48,267 bases of DNA. Origin: JBOGUF01 sp050696075. GTDB lineage: Bacteria > Chloroflexota > Chloroflexia > Thermomicrobiales > UBA6265. A program made the position numbers and the translations under genes. Every line of letters begins with the position of its first letter. Within the stretch, counting starts at the first letter, position 1. The notes below the pieces were generated by a model. That model saw nothing but the letters and a program-made list of their open reading frames with translations. It did not search any database and was not told the DNA's origin. Where the stretch lies: assembly GCA_050696075.1 (NCBI GenBank), contig JBOGUF010000031.1, positions 1 through 48,267 on the forward strand, given 5' to 3'. Positions 16,429-25,257 of this stretch are shown here, piece by piece.

Positions 16429-16441
16429 TCTCGTCATTCCG
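16429..16441. repeat. Half copy of the GTCATTCCGAG repeat overlapping a stop codon
   Basis: CTCGTCATTCCGAG lies between the convergent pyrG and HTH-GAF genes. Read on the minus strand, its GGAATGAC core supplies the TGA stop of the HTH-GAF gene, so insertion or remodelling of the repeat has probably set the C-terminus of that protein. Confidence 0.55.
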
Positions 16442-17828
16442 AGCCGGGCTCGATTTCCGCACGCGGGCGCGGGATGTCGGCTTCGTAGCGACTTACCAGG
16501 CGCGCTCTGTCGATGGCGGCCGCGCATTGTGTGGCCAGGGCAGCGGCGAACGTCAGCTCCGCCTCCGTGATCTCGCGCCCCTCAGCGGCGAAGTTGACGT
16601 AGGCCGCGCCCACCGACTCGCTTCTCGTCAAGAGCGGCGCGATCACCGTAGACCGAAATCCATAGCGATCAAAGAACTCGCGCTCGTGCTCGGAGGCTTC
16701 GTCGTAGTGCAACACGAGCGGCTCGCCGCGGCCCATGGCAATCATCGTCGTGGGCAGCGTGAGCAGCTCGGAGGTCGCCGATTCGATGTCCGGCTCATCC
16801 ATGCGATACCCGACCTGACCGACCATGTGGCCGCCGGCTTCGCGGAAAAAGATGCTGGCGGACTCGCCGCCGAGTACCTCAGTCAACCGTTCGATGGCGG
16901 TCCGGAGCACGGTCCGTAGGTCGGCGCCGGCGTTGACGGCAAGGGAGACGTCGACGACCGCCTTCATCTGGGCGGCGGCCGCCTGTAAGCTCTGGCGGTG
17001 GGATCGATCGCGCTCGCTCTCGGTCGCGCGGCGCGTTGCCAGATCGAAGGCTAACGCCGCCTGATTGGCGACGATTTGCGCCAAATGGGTCTTTGTCGGA
17101 CCAAGGCGTAGGCGTTCGCCCATCCAATCACCGACGAGCGATCCCAGCAAGCGTTCGCCCACCCGCAAGGGCGCGACCACGAGCGATCCCACCTGACGCG
17201 GCTTGACGACGTGCGGCTCGACGCCGATTTCCTCCAAGTCGTCGACGACTTGGAGATCGTCGTGCTGGCAGAGCCAATCGAACCCTGGCAAGTGCGTCAG
17301 GCTGATCGCGTCCGGCATGTCGCTGAGAGGCGGACCGAAGGCGCCGCGCCGGAGGGCGACGCCGTCCTCCTCCCGGATCTCCCACAGGCTGGTACGGCGC
17401 AATTCGAGCGCGTGCGCGAAGCGTTCACACAGGATGCCAGCGAAGGTTGTCAGGTCGCACTCGGCGGCCGCGACGTGGATCGACTGGTAAAAGGCGGCGA
17501 CGCGCCGGGCGAGCGCGTCGAGCTCGCCCGAGGCGAAGTCGAGGAGGGCCGGTTGGGTATCGGGATCGGGATCGCGCTGCCGGTAGCGTTTCGGCGCCCG
17601 TTGCCGCATCGGCGTCCAGGCATGTAGGTCTTCCTGGGTGATCAGGGCCATCCGGCCCAGCCGCGTCGTCGGCAGCGTGCCGCGTCGGACGGCGCGCGAC
17701 ACCGTGTGATAGGAGACGCCCTTCAGGCGGGCCGCCTCCTCCATCGTGAAGACGTCACCCTGATTGGGCGACGCGACGGGTGCGCGCTGAGATCGACCCG
17801 CGTCGTCGCCCGGGCCGGCGCTTGACAT
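16434..17828 (-). CDS. HTH-GAF-GAF putative transcriptional or signalling protein
   Basis: A 464-residue protein. Residues 27-71 form an excisionase/MerR-like helix-turn-helix (FTMEEAARLKGVSYHTVSRA...GRMALITQEDLHAW). Two GAF-type sensor domains follow, about 105-275 and 300-450. No histidine kinase, GGDEF or sigma-54 module is present, so the output is most simply direct DNA binding under control of a small ligand or redox signal. The start ATG 17828 has AGAGGG upstream, and a GATACT-type sequence near 17865-17870 (minus strand) could be its -10. It is convergent with pyrG, and a dispersed repeat provides its stop codon. Its target genes are unknown. Confidence 0.78.
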   Translation of the reverse strand: MSSAGPGDDAGRSQRAPVASPNQGDVFTMEEAARLKGVSYHTVSRAVRRGTLPTTRLGRMALITQEDLHAWTPMRQRAPKRYRQRDPDPDTQPALLDFASGELDALARRVAAFYQSIHVAAAECDLTTFAGILCERFAHALELRRTSLWEIREEDGVALRRGAFGPPLSDMPDAISLTHLPGFDWLCQHDDLQVVDDLEEIGVEPHVVKPRQVGSLVVAPLRVGERLLGSLVGDWMGERLRLGPTKTHLAQIVANQAALAFDLATRRATESERDRSHRQSLQAAAAQMKAVVDVSLAVNAGADLRTVLRTAIERLTEVLGGESASIFFREAGGHMVGQVGYRMDEPDIESATSELLTLPTTMIAMGRGEPLVLHYDEASEHEREFFDRYGFRSTVIAPLLTRSESVGAAYVNFAAEGREITEAELTFAAALATQCAAAIDRARLVSRYEADIPRPRAEIEPGSE

Positions 17829-17882
17829 CGGGAAAGCCCTCTCTTCGTGTCGTCCTTTCCCTCATAGTATCACGCTTTTGTG

Positions 17883-18389
17883 CTACGCCCGCTCGAACTC
17901 GGCGCGGACTGTCTCGTCCTTGGCGCGCACCGTCTCCGCCAGGCGGGACTGGAAGTCCTCCATCTTGGCGCGGAGAGCGGGATCGGACGCGGCGAGGATG
18001 CGGATGGCAAGGAGTCCCGCGTTGCGGGCGCCGCCAATGGCAACCGTCGCCACTGGCACGCCGGCCGGCATCTGGACGATGGAGAGCAACGCGTCGACCC
18101 CGACCAGCGCCGTCACCGGCACCGGCACGCCGATCACCGGCAGTGGCGTGACCGACGCGAGCATGCCGGGCAGATGGGCCGCGCCCCCCGCGCCGGCAAC
18201 GACCACGCGCAGGCCGCGATCGGCCGCTGATCGCGCGTAGTCGAGCATCTCGTCCGGCGTGCGGTGAGCCGAGAGGATCCGCACCTCGCACGGCACGTCG
18301 AATTCGGTGAGTGCGTCGACCGCGGCGCGCATCACGCCGAGATCGGAGTCGCTGCCCATCACGACGCCGACGAGGGGTCCAGAAGTCAT
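17883..18389 (-). CDS. purE: N5-carboxyaminoimidazole ribonucleotide mutase, PurE
   Basis: A 168-residue class I PurE that converts N5-CAIR to CAIR in purine synthesis. The phosphate-binding MGSDSD motif is at residues 11-16, and SAHRTPDEM and the AGAGGAAHLPG segment are intact. Its ATG overlaps the purK stop by four bases (ATGA), so purK-purE form a coupled operon on the minus strand. The C-terminal ETVRAKDETVRAEFE tail is unusual in being repeated and charged, but within family limits. Confidence 0.97.
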   Translation of the reverse strand: MTSGPLVGVVMGSDSDLGVMRAAVDALTEFDVPCEVRILSAHRTPDEMLDYARSAADRGLRVVVAGAGGAAHLPGMLASVTPLPVIGVPVPVTALVGVDALLSIVQMPAGVPVATVAIGGARNAGLLAIRILAASDPALRAKMEDFQSRLAETVRAKDETVRAEFERA

Positions 18390-19558
18390 CGTCGGGCCTC
18401 CACTGCAACTCCTGTCAAGATGGACGCGGCTTGTGCCGCTCGTTCCCGCGCGAGTGCCATGTCGTCGCCAATGACGGTCACATGACCCAGCTTGCGGCCA
18501 GGCCGGGCGGCCTTACCGTAGAGGTGGACGTGAACCCCGTCGAGCGCTAGCGCCTTCGGCAACAGGTCACGCGGATCGGCGCCGTTCGGGCCACCGAGGA
18601 TGTTGACCATGACGGCCACGGGCGCGGTCATCGCGGTTGACCCGAGCGGCCAGTCGAGTACCGCCCGCGAATGCTGTTCGAACTGCGAAGTGACGCACCC
18701 CTCGATGCTGAAGTGTCCCGAATTGTGCGGTCGCGTCGCCAACTCGTTGATGAGCAATCGGCCCTCCGCGACGAAGAGCTCGACCGCCATGATGCCGGTT
18801 AGGGCGATCTCGTCGGCAATCGACCGTGCCAGCTTGTCCGCCTCGGCCGCCATCGCACTTGCGATTGGCGCCGGCGCGACGACCTCACGGCAGATGCCGT
18901 CGACCTGAACGGTCTCGACGACGGGGTAGGCAACGATTTGCCCGCTGGGACGACGGGCGACCATCACCGCGACCTCACGCTCAATTGGCAGCCAAGGTTC
19001 GACGAGGATTGACTGACCTAAACGAGCGGCCAAGTCATCGGCCTGATGAGGCGTCTCGACGATCCAGACGCCGCGCCCGTCGTAGCCGCCGCGGGGCGTC
19101 TTCACGACGACGGGCCAGCCGAATGCTTCGGCAAACGCGGCGATCTCTTGGCCATGGGTAACGATGCGGTGTGGCGGCACCGGGAATCCTAAGGCGCCGA
19201 GGCGGTCACGCTGCCAGCGTTTGTCCTGGGCGAAGGCCAGCGTGGAGGGCGACGGTCGAAGGCAGACCCCCTCATCCTCGAGACGTGCCAAGGCCGTCGC
19301 CGGAACCAACTCGTGGTCGAAGGTGACGACTTGGCAGCCGCGCACGAAGATCGACAACACTTCCGGGTCGTCCGGAGAACCGACCATCACGTCCGGACAG
19401 ATCTGGGCGGCGCTGTCGTCGGCACGAGCGGCAAGCACGCGCAATCGGATACTGAGCGGGATCGCGGCCCGCGCGGTCATGCGCGCCAGTTGGCCGCCGC
19501 CGACGATGCCGATATCCGCCGGCGGAAAGTGAATGTGATCAGTCATGTCCGTCAGCAT
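18386..19558 (-). CDS. purK: N5-carboxyaminoimidazole ribonucleotide synthase, PurK
   Basis: A 390-residue ATP-grasp enzyme that carboxylates AIR to N5-CAIR using ATP and bicarbonate. The opening GIVGGGQLARM is the conserved N-terminal Rossmann-like loop, and TPRGGYDGRGVW and NELATRPHNSGH are ATP-grasp and active-site segments. ATG 19558 gives an extra MLTD; ATG 19546 (MTDHIHF) is an equally good start, and neither has a clear ribosome-binding site. It is coupled to purE downstream. The 427-base gap upstream should contain its promoter. Confidence 0.96.
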   Translation of the reverse strand: MLTDMTDHIHFPPADIGIVGGGQLARMTARAAIPLSIRLRVLAARADDSAAQICPDVMVGSPDDPEVLSIFVRGCQVVTFDHELVPATALARLEDEGVCLRPSPSTLAFAQDKRWQRDRLGALGFPVPPHRIVTHGQEIAAFAEAFGWPVVVKTPRGGYDGRGVWIVETPHQADDLAARLGQSILVEPWLPIEREVAVMVARRPSGQIVAYPVVETVQVDGICREVVAPAPIASAMAAEADKLARSIADEIALTGIMAVELFVAEGRLLINELATRPHNSGHFSIEGCVTSQFEQHSRAVLDWPLGSTAMTAPVAVMVNILGGPNGADPRDLLPKALALDGVHVHLYGKAARPGRKLGHVTVIGDDMALARERAAQAASILTGVAVEARR

Positions 19559-19985
19559 ACCAGGCCGGCCCGTCGCGGATCACCCGGCGCGAACGGCGAG
19601 TGGCAAAGCGCGGTCAAGAAGAGTGTCCGTTCGATGTGATCCAATCGGCGCTACGAAATAGTCGTAAGGTCCGGGATGCTGGATATGACGGCGTGATGAT
19701 GGGCGCGGATACCACCCGATTTTCGTGACTTGGGGGCACGTTTCGTGCGGTAAACGGACCCGACCGCAATGGGCGGCAGGAAGAGTGTCAAGTGCCGGCG
19801 ATTACTCGGCGGCGTGATGACAAGATGAAGTCGGCGTCGCGACCGGGGAGATCGGCGCGATGTGTGACGTGGAGCGACGGCGTTGGCCGGCGCCGCGCTT
19901 TGGAGAGTGAGCGTACGGTCCGCGTGTAGATGGACCGGGTGTTGGTGCAAGGGACCACGGTGGCGTTGCCGGGGCGGAGGAGTTC
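19559..19985. other. Intergenic region upstream of purK and a small ORF
   Basis: The gap between divergent genes contains a short GCACG/CGTGC hairpin near 19735-19750 and no confident promoter, RNA gene or repeat of the dispersed family. The purK promoter is expected within it. Confidence 0.5.
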
Positions 19986-20294
19986 ATGGACATGGGGATG
20001 CAGAAGAATTTTCCGCTCGGCCCACTCGCGTACGCGGTGATCGAGCAATACGGGGAGCTGGCGCGGACGGCGCTGACGGACGCGGTCCGCTGGCGACAGA
20101 TGGCGAACGGATGCGTTGACGGCGGCACGTGTGCGATCAGTGGGCGCTTGTTTGCCGACGAGGAGCTGGCAAGCCAGCCGCTGCAACCGGGAAATTGGCT
20201 CTCGATTGGCCTTGTCGGGGACGGCGTTCAGCAAGCGGTGATCGAAATCAACCTGACCGATGGCAGGACGCGCGAGAAGACGGTACACGCCTAA
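19986..20294 (+). CDS. Hypothetical protein, 102 residues
   Basis: A small acidic-to-neutral protein with no family I recognise. Its start has GGAGG five bases upstream, with a second in-frame ATG at 19992 at better spacing. The N-terminal half (GPLAYAVIEQYGELARTALTDAVRW) is likely helical, and the second half (GNWLSIGLVGDGVQQAVIEINLTDG) looks like beta strands. A longer minus-strand frame over the same bases is arginine- and proline-rich and looks like a shadow. It is either a real small gene or spurious; the ribosome-binding site favours real. Confidence 0.5.
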   Translation: MDMGMQKNFPLGPLAYAVIEQYGELARTALTDAVRWRQMANGCVDGGTCAISGRLFADEELASQPLQPGNWLSIGLVGDGVQQAVIEINLTDGRTREKTVHA

Positions 20295-20626
20295 CGTCGT
20301 GGCGCGTTCATCGGCCGCGGAGGTGGGGACCTGAACGGACGTGTCGGCGCCCGGGCATCGGACTGGCATGGGAGTAGCGTCCTATTGCGCGTGCCGCGGG
20401 ATCGGCGTAGTCTAGAAGTCCTTCGATCAGTGTCCGGACAATCGGCCGGAAGTGATCGGCCCTCGGCGCCCGTACGCACGGCCACGGTACCCGTATCCGC
20501 TGTCATTACTCAATCACCCATCGTCACCTTTCATTGACTCGCCATCCGCGATGGTATGAGATGCGTTTCAAAGGTTGCTCAACGCGAGTCGCCGGCGGAG
20601 CCGGCGTCCGCAAGGCAGGTAGCGTG
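20295..20626. other. Intergenic region upstream of the universal stress gene pair
   Basis: No gene is supported. A possible promoter lies at 20534-20560 (TTGACT, then TATGAG after 15 bases). No repeat of the dispersed family is seen. Confidence 0.4.
20534..20560 (+). promoter_or_regulatory. Candidate promoter of the universal stress gene pair
   Basis: TTGACT at 20534-20539 and TATGAG at 20555-20560 are 15 bases apart, short of the ideal 17. The first universal stress gene starts 67 bases downstream. Weak evidence. Confidence 0.3.
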
Positions 20627-21595
20627 ATGGAGACGTTTGGCCCGCTCAACAGCCGGATCCTTGTGCCGCTTGACGGATCGGACCTTGCGACGAACGCGAT
20701 TCCCGTCGCCCGCGCGCTGGCGTCGCCGGGCAGCACGCTGATTCTCTGCCGCATCGTGCCCGAATCGCGGCGACTCGACGATGGCGGCGCTGCTCCGACC
20801 CCTGCCGTGGCGGACGCCTGGCGGGAGGCCGAGGCGGCGCTGCGCGCGCAGGCGGCGCGCATACAGCCGACCGCCGATGTGCGTGCCGAGATCGTCGTCG
20901 AGGCGGGTGAGCCGGGCGAATGCATTGTGGGAGTTGCCAAGGATCGATCTGCTGGAATGATCGTGCTGTCGAGCCACGGACGGGGTGCGGGCGGGCGACT
21001 GCTCTTCGGTAGTGTCGCCGACTTCGTCACGCGAAACGCGCCCATGCCGGTCGTCCTGATCCATCCGACCGACGAGCAAACGCCCGCCGCGCGTGCTGTG
21101 CGCCGGTTGGTCGTACCACTCGACGAGTCGCCGCTGGCTCACCAGGCGATTCCGGTCGCGGCGGCGCTCGCGAAACGCCGCCGGCTGCCGGTCCTGTTGC
21201 TGGCGGCGGCTGATCCGACGCGGGTTGACTCTCCTCTCGCGGGGTATGCCGCGGCGTTCAGCGAACGGGTCTATGACGACCTGGAAAGCTCGCTGAAGCC
21301 CGACGCGCTCGGTGAACTCGAGCGGTCGGGCGCGCGGTTGATGCGTGAGGGCGTCGTCGCGACCTGGCGCCTGCTCTCGGGCCCTGCCGCGCGCGTCATC
21401 CCGGCTGTCCTCAGCGCGGGGGATCTCGTGGTCGTGGCAAGCCAGCGGCTCGACCGGGTCGAGCGCTGGTGGCGGGGAAGCCTCGCCGAGGAGTTGATCC
21501 AGTCCGGCGTCGCGCCGGTGATGGTCGTCGGCGTGACGCCGACGCCCGCCGCCGTCGATAAACTGGCGACCGTCGAGTCCGTCGCTCACGCCTAA
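20627..21595 (+). CDS. Double-domain universal stress protein (UspA family)
   Basis: A 322-residue protein with two UspA folds. Domain 1 starts SRILVPLDGSDLA and keeps a near-canonical nucleotide-binding loop, SHGRGAGGRLLFGSV. Domain 2 starts RRLVVPLDESPLA but its loop is degenerate (SQRLDRVERWWRGSL). ATG 20627 begins METFGPLNS; the extra 31 residues of the longer frame are unlike the family. A second two-domain Usp gene follows after 74 bases, with a hairpin between. These proteins bind ATP or AMP and support survival under stress; the trigger here is unknown. Confidence 0.85.
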   Translation: METFGPLNSRILVPLDGSDLATNAIPVARALASPGSTLILCRIVPESRRLDDGGAAPTPAVADAWREAEAALRAQAARIQPTADVRAEIVVEAGEPGECIVGVAKDRSAGMIVLSSHGRGAGGRLLFGSVADFVTRNAPMPVVLIHPTDEQTPAARAVRRLVVPLDESPLAHQAIPVAAALAKRRRLPVLLLAAADPTRVDSPLAGYAAAFSERVYDDLESSLKPDALGELERSGARLMREGVVATWRLLSGPAARVIPAVLSAGDLVVVASQRLDRVERWWRGSLAEELIQSGVAPVMVVGVTPTPAAVDKLATVESVAHA

Positions 21596-21603
21596 ATCGC
21601 TCC

Positions 21604-21627
21604 GCGACCGACAACGGTGTCGGTCGC
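21604..21627 (+). promoter_or_regulatory. Ten-base-pair hairpin between the two universal stress genes
   Basis: GCGACCGACA (21604-21613) and TGTCGGTCGC (21618-21627) form a perfect stem with an ACGG loop eight bases after the first stop codon. No T-run follows. It could stabilise the upstream mRNA end or partly attenuate read-through into the second gene. Confidence 0.55.
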
Positions 21628-21669
21628 CTGGTTCTCCGCCGCGGGAACCGTTCCCTGGGAGCAACGACG

Positions 21670-22512
21670 ATGTTCGAGCGCATCCTTCTTCCCCTTGATG
21701 GCTCGCCGGTTGCGGAGGCGGCCATCCCGTTTGCCACTCGTTTGCCCAGCCGCGAAGTGCTCCTGCTCTACGTCGACGCCGGTGGGGACGGACTGTTGCC
21801 GTCGGTGGCAACCGGTCAAACCCTCGCGGCCCGCTCCTATCTAGACGCGATCGCGCCGTTGTTTCGCCAGGATGGCCGGCGGGTCGAGGTCGCCGTCGAG
21901 TGCGGCGAACCCGCCGAACGCATTGTCGACGATGCGCGCGTAACCGATGTGATCGTGCTGGCGACCGACGGGCGGGGGATGGGCAGTAAGCTCGTTGGCG
22001 GCTGCACGGCGGACCGGGTGGCCCGGCACGCGCCGGCGCCAACGCTCCTTATCCGCGCACGCGATCACACGCCTCGCGCCGCGGGGTTTGGGCGGATCGT
22101 TGTGCCGCTCGATGGCTCAATGGCCGCCGAGGCCGCGCTTCGACCGGCAGCACGCCTCGCGTCCGCGATGATGTTACCGATGCAATTAGTGCGTGTTTAT
22201 GAATCGGGGTCGGCGGCGGATGCCCGCGGGGCCTATCTTCAGGATGTAACTCGGCGGTTAGAGACCGGCGTCCGCGTCGTGGCCGAGATGCGCCGAGGCG
22301 ACCCGGCCACCATGTTACTGGCGGCGGTGCATCCGGACGATCTGATCGTAATGACGACCCACGGCGCCGGCGGTATGCGCCGCTGGTTCCTCGGCAACGT
22401 CACCGAGCGGTTGATCCGCCGCGCGCCCGCGCCCGTGCTGATTGCCCGCGAAGCCGCGCCTGAGACGGTCCTGCTGCCGGTGACGGACGCGCCGGCGCAG
22501 GTGTGGTGGTAG
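21670..22512 (+). CDS. Double-domain universal stress protein (UspA family)
   Basis: A 280-residue protein with two UspA folds starting FERILLPLDGSP and GRIVVPLDGSMA. Here domain 2 holds the better nucleotide loop (THGAGGMRRWFLGNV), while domain 1 (TDGRGMGSKLVGGCT) is altered at two loop positions, the reverse of the upstream paralogue. GGGAG lies ten bases before the ATG. It is probably co-transcribed with the preceding gene. The RecX gene converges on it, 21 bases away. Confidence 0.87.
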   Translation: MFERILLPLDGSPVAEAAIPFATRLPSREVLLLYVDAGGDGLLPSVATGQTLAARSYLDAIAPLFRQDGRRVEVAVECGEPAERIVDDARVTDVIVLATDGRGMGSKLVGGCTADRVARHAPAPTLLIRARDHTPRAAGFGRIVVPLDGSMAAEAALRPAARLASAMMLPMQLVRVYESGSAADARGAYLQDVTRRLETGVRVVAEMRRGDPATMLLAAVHPDDLIVMTTHGAGGMRRWFLGNVTERLIRRAPAPVLIAREAAPETVLLPVTDAPAQVWW

Positions 22513-22533
22513 GGTCGGGTCGCGGGGTTGTCT

Positions 22534-23196
22534 TCACGAGTCGTCTTCCTGTTCGCCGAGGAGCTGGTCGACGGTAGTGCGCACGGTTCCGTAGTCATAT
22601 CCCCGGCGGGCGAGGAACGAGCCGAGGCGGCGGCGGGCGACCAGGGGCTCAAGTCCGGCATACGTGCGGAGTTTGGCGCGGCCGACCTCCAGGGCTGAGG
22701 CGCGCTCGTCCAGGCCGGCGTCGTCAATGGCGTCGCGGATCACATCGCGCTCGACCCCTTTTGTCCGCAATTCCTGCTCGAGGAGGCGCCGGCCGCGCGG
22801 TTTGTGCGACTCCCGGTTTTCGACCCAGTACCGGGCGAACTCCGCGTCGTCGACGTAGTTCCAGCCTTCCAGCTTTTCGACCGCGGCGTCAATCGTCGGC
22901 GGCTCAAACCCCTTCTGCCGCAACCGATCGCGGATTTCGCGGGTGGATCGAGGGCGCCGGGCCAGGAGATTAATCGCGCGATCGGTCGCCTTCCCTATCT
23001 GATCGTGGGCGATGATTGCAGCGACGCGCTCGGCCGGCAACTCCATGCCAACCTCCAAGCGCTCCTCCGCCGCGATCTCCCGGCTCACACCAAAGGCAAA
23101 CACGCCGTCCAGATCGACGTTGAGCCGGTTGGCATCCCGCTCCTGCGCCGCGATCCGGGTAATACGACCGCCGAAAAGGTCCTTCATCTGATTCAA
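22534..23196 (-). CDS. recX: Regulatory protein RecX
   Basis: A 220-residue RecX-family protein, which binds RecA filaments and limits recombination. The three-helix repeats are visible: NLLARRPRSTREIRDRLRQKGF, then VDDAEFARYWVENR with GRRLLEQELRTKGV, and a third one ending LARRGYDYGTVRTTV. An extra N-terminal part of about 70 residues (ITRIAAQERDANRLNVDLDG) is like that in Gram-positive and Chloroflexi RecX. ATG 23196 or 23187 could be the start. recA is not in the window, so the usual recA-recX pairing is broken here. Confidence 0.9.
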   Translation of the reverse strand: MNQMKDLFGGRITRIAAQERDANRLNVDLDGVFAFGVSREIAAEERLEVGMELPAERVAAIIAHDQIGKATDRAINLLARRPRSTREIRDRLRQKGFEPPTIDAAVEKLEGWNYVDDAEFARYWVENRESHKPRGRRLLEQELRTKGVERDVIRDAIDDAGLDERASALEVGRAKLRTYAGLEPLVARRRLGSFLARRGYDYGTVRTTVDQLLGEQEDDS

Positions 23197-23247
23197 TCGC
23201 GATCACCAGCACCAAATGCTATTGGCTACCAGCTAGCAGCGAACAGC

Positions 23248-23826
23248 TCAATAATCAACCATCTCCGGCTGCCCCTTGCCGCCAGCGCAGACGGGGCAGT
23301 CGGCCGCCTCGAAGGCGTCGTAGAGGGTGTTGATGAGACCGAAAACGGGGCGGCCAGCGACCTGCTCGACGCCGACGTTCCAGAGGGTGCCGATGCCGAT
23401 CACGGTGCCGCCCAGCGCCTCAATCGTGCCGGCGAACTTGGTCATCGTCTCGCCGCTGACCATCAGGTTGTCGATCAGCAGGATCCGGCGATCGTTGATC
23501 AAGCCTTCGAGCTGGGAAGCGAGGGTCAGATCGCCGTTTCTTGGTGTGGCGTAGACCACCTTCGCCTTCGGATCGAGAAAATAGCCGACCCACTGCGCCA
23601 GGCCGGCGCCCCAGATCGACGGCGAGGCGACGACTTCGATCTTGTCGGTGAAGAACCGCTTGGCGATGGTGTAGCCCATGTGACTGGCAAAGAGGGGGTC
23701 CGCTAGCAGCAGGTCGCGATTGAGGAGGATTTCGGAATGTCTCCCTGAGCGGAAGGCGAAGTGCCCGCCGCGCAAGAGGCCATCCCGCTTGAGCTGCGCC
23801 ATGATCGTCGGATCGATCATCGCCAT
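23248..23826 (-). CDS. pyrE: Orotate phosphoribosyltransferase-like protein
   Basis: A 192-residue PRTase. PyrE makes orotidine 5'-phosphate from orotate and PRPP. HFAFRSGRHSEILLNRDLLL near the N-terminus matches the PyrE substrate region. The PRPP-binding loop reads RILLIDNLMVSGETM, so the second acidic residue and the TTG of the usual DD-x-TTG pattern are changed. The C-terminus carries a CPVCAGG Cys pair. I placed the start at ATG 23826, with GGGAG 11 bases upstream, or at ATG 23820; the longer frame adds 87 non-conserved residues. It could be a PRTase with a related but different substrate. No other pyrimidine gene is adjacent. Confidence 0.72.
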   Translation of the reverse strand: MAMIDPTIMAQLKRDGLLRGGHFAFRSGRHSEILLNRDLLLADPLFASHMGYTIAKRFFTDKIEVVASPSIWGAGLAQWVGYFLDPKAKVVYATPRNGDLTLASQLEGLINDRRILLIDNLMVSGETMTKFAGTIEALGGTVIGIGTLWNVGVEQVAGRPVFGLINTLYDAFEAADCPVCAGGKGQPEMVDY

Positions 23827-23914
23827 CGCGGCGCCAACTCCCTGCCGTTCGACCGGCACGATCCACGTTGTCGTGGTGCGATTCGTCCGGCCAAGGATAG
23901 CACGCGTCGCGCCG

Positions 23915-24997
23915 CTAGCCGCTTCGCGTGGCGAGCGAATCGACCAACTCGATGAGTGTATCGCGCGCTGGGTTCGCGCCCATGCCAGTCGCGGTTTCGA
24001 GGGTGGACCGCGCGTCGTCATGGTAGGCGGAAACGCGTGCCTCGATGGCCGTTCGTACTTCGTACCGTTCGAGCAGCGCCAGGACACGGTCGATGCCGTC
24101 CTGATCGATCTCTGGCCGCGCGTAGAGGGTGTCGAGCGCGCGGCGGTCCTCCTCGTCGGCGCGCTCGCGCAGGATCAGGATGGGGAGGGTTTGTTTACGC
24201 TGTCGGATGTCGTCCGTTGCCGCCTTGCCGGTCGTCTCCGGCGCTCCCCAGATGCCGAGGAGATCGTCGCGGATCTGGAAGCCAAGGCCAAGCGCGCGAC
24301 CAAAGGCGCCGAAGCGATCGGCGTGAGCGTCGTCGGCACCGCCAACGATGGCGCCGGCCCCGGCCGCGTAGCGGATGATCGCGGCCGTCTTGCCCGCGAT
24401 CATCTTCAGGTAGTCGTTCGCGGTCACATTCGCGCGACCTTCGAATCCGAGATCGAGCACTTGCCCGGTGACGATCTCGATGGTCATCTGGTCGAACGCC
24501 TCGACGAGGCGCAGGATGAGGCTGTCCGGCACGCTGGTCTCCCTGAGGCGAAGGAGCGCCAGGTGCGCGGCGGCGAAGACGGCGTCGCCGGCGTTGATCG
24601 CCTGCCCCTCTCCCCATCGCGACCAAACGGTCGGGCGGTGGTGGCGCTGTTCGCCGCGATCCTGGATGTCGTCGTGGATCAACGTAAAGTTATGGAGCAG
24701 TTCGATGGCCGCGCCCAGTGGCGCCGCGGCATTTGCATCGCCTCCGGCGGCGACGCAGCAGAGAATAGCGATGCGCGGCCGTATCCGCTTGCCTTGTGCG
24801 CGGGGATCGGGCGGAGTCGGCCGGAGTTGTTCGTCGGCCAAGCCAAAATGGTAGCGTGCCATCCCCGGCAGCAAGGCCGCTGGACCATCGAGCGAAGAGA
24901 TCGCCGCCTCGAGGTGCGGTTCCAGCAGCGCGTCGAGTTTCGCCTGGCTGAGACCGGCGAACTTGGTGGCGGTTTCGGTGCGTTCGGCAATCGTCAT
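23915..24997 (-). CDS. Polyprenyl synthetase family protein
   Basis: A 360-residue trans-isoprenyl diphosphate synthase that condenses isopentenyl diphosphate with allylic diphosphates. The first Asp-rich motif is HDDIQDRGEQRHHRPTVW and the second RDDLLGIWG; between them lie the GKRIRPRI substrate-binding and TGQVLDLGF segments. I placed the start at ATG 24997, with GGAG nine bases upstream, because the longer frame adds 82 residues outside the family. Products could be geranylgeranyl or longer diphosphates for quinones, carotenoids or lipids. It sits beside the pyrE-like gene on the same strand, 88 bases apart, with no clear functional tie. Confidence 0.92.
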   Translation of the reverse strand: MTIAERTETATKFAGLSQAKLDALLEPHLEAAISSLDGPAALLPGMARYHFGLADEQLRPTPPDPRAQGKRIRPRIAILCCVAAGGDANAAAPLGAAIELLHNFTLIHDDIQDRGEQRHHRPTVWSRWGEGQAINAGDAVFAAAHLALLRLRETSVPDSLILRLVEAFDQMTIEIVTGQVLDLGFEGRANVTANDYLKMIAGKTAAIIRYAAGAGAIVGGADDAHADRFGAFGRALGLGFQIRDDLLGIWGAPETTGKAATDDIRQRKQTLPILILRERADEEDRRALDTLYARPEIDQDGIDRVLALLERYEVRTAIEARVSAYHDDARSTLETATGMGANPARDTLIELVDSLATRSG

Positions 24998-25257
24998 CGG
25001 GGGGCACTCCGGCGGCAGATGCGGCGACTCCGTGCGCCGCGCGTACGAAAGCAAGCTTAGCCCGGATCGCGCGGTGACGTGGGCGAACGTGCTCGGCGCG
25101 CGTGCGCAAGATGCAAAGCATCCTCTGTCCCCGATTTGTCGTAAAATAGGCATGGTGATGTTGCAAGACACATCGCCGTCGGCAGGTTTCTCCGTGCGCC
25201 GGGGAATTCGGAATCGGGCGCGCGTATACCGCCGGCTACGCACAAGGATAGAGACAG

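Noticed and set aside
19788..20369. Minus-strand 193-residue frame opposite the 102-residue gene
   Set aside because: Biased composition and no ribosome-binding site; the plus-strand frame has GGAGG at proper distance.
20579..22042. Minus-strand open frame of 487 residues opposite the Usp genes
   Set aside because: Arginine-rich, no domain, and the plus strand encodes clear UspA domains.
24129..25060. Plus-strand frames opposite the polyprenyl synthase
   Set aside because: The minus frame has both Asp-rich motifs; the plus frames have none.
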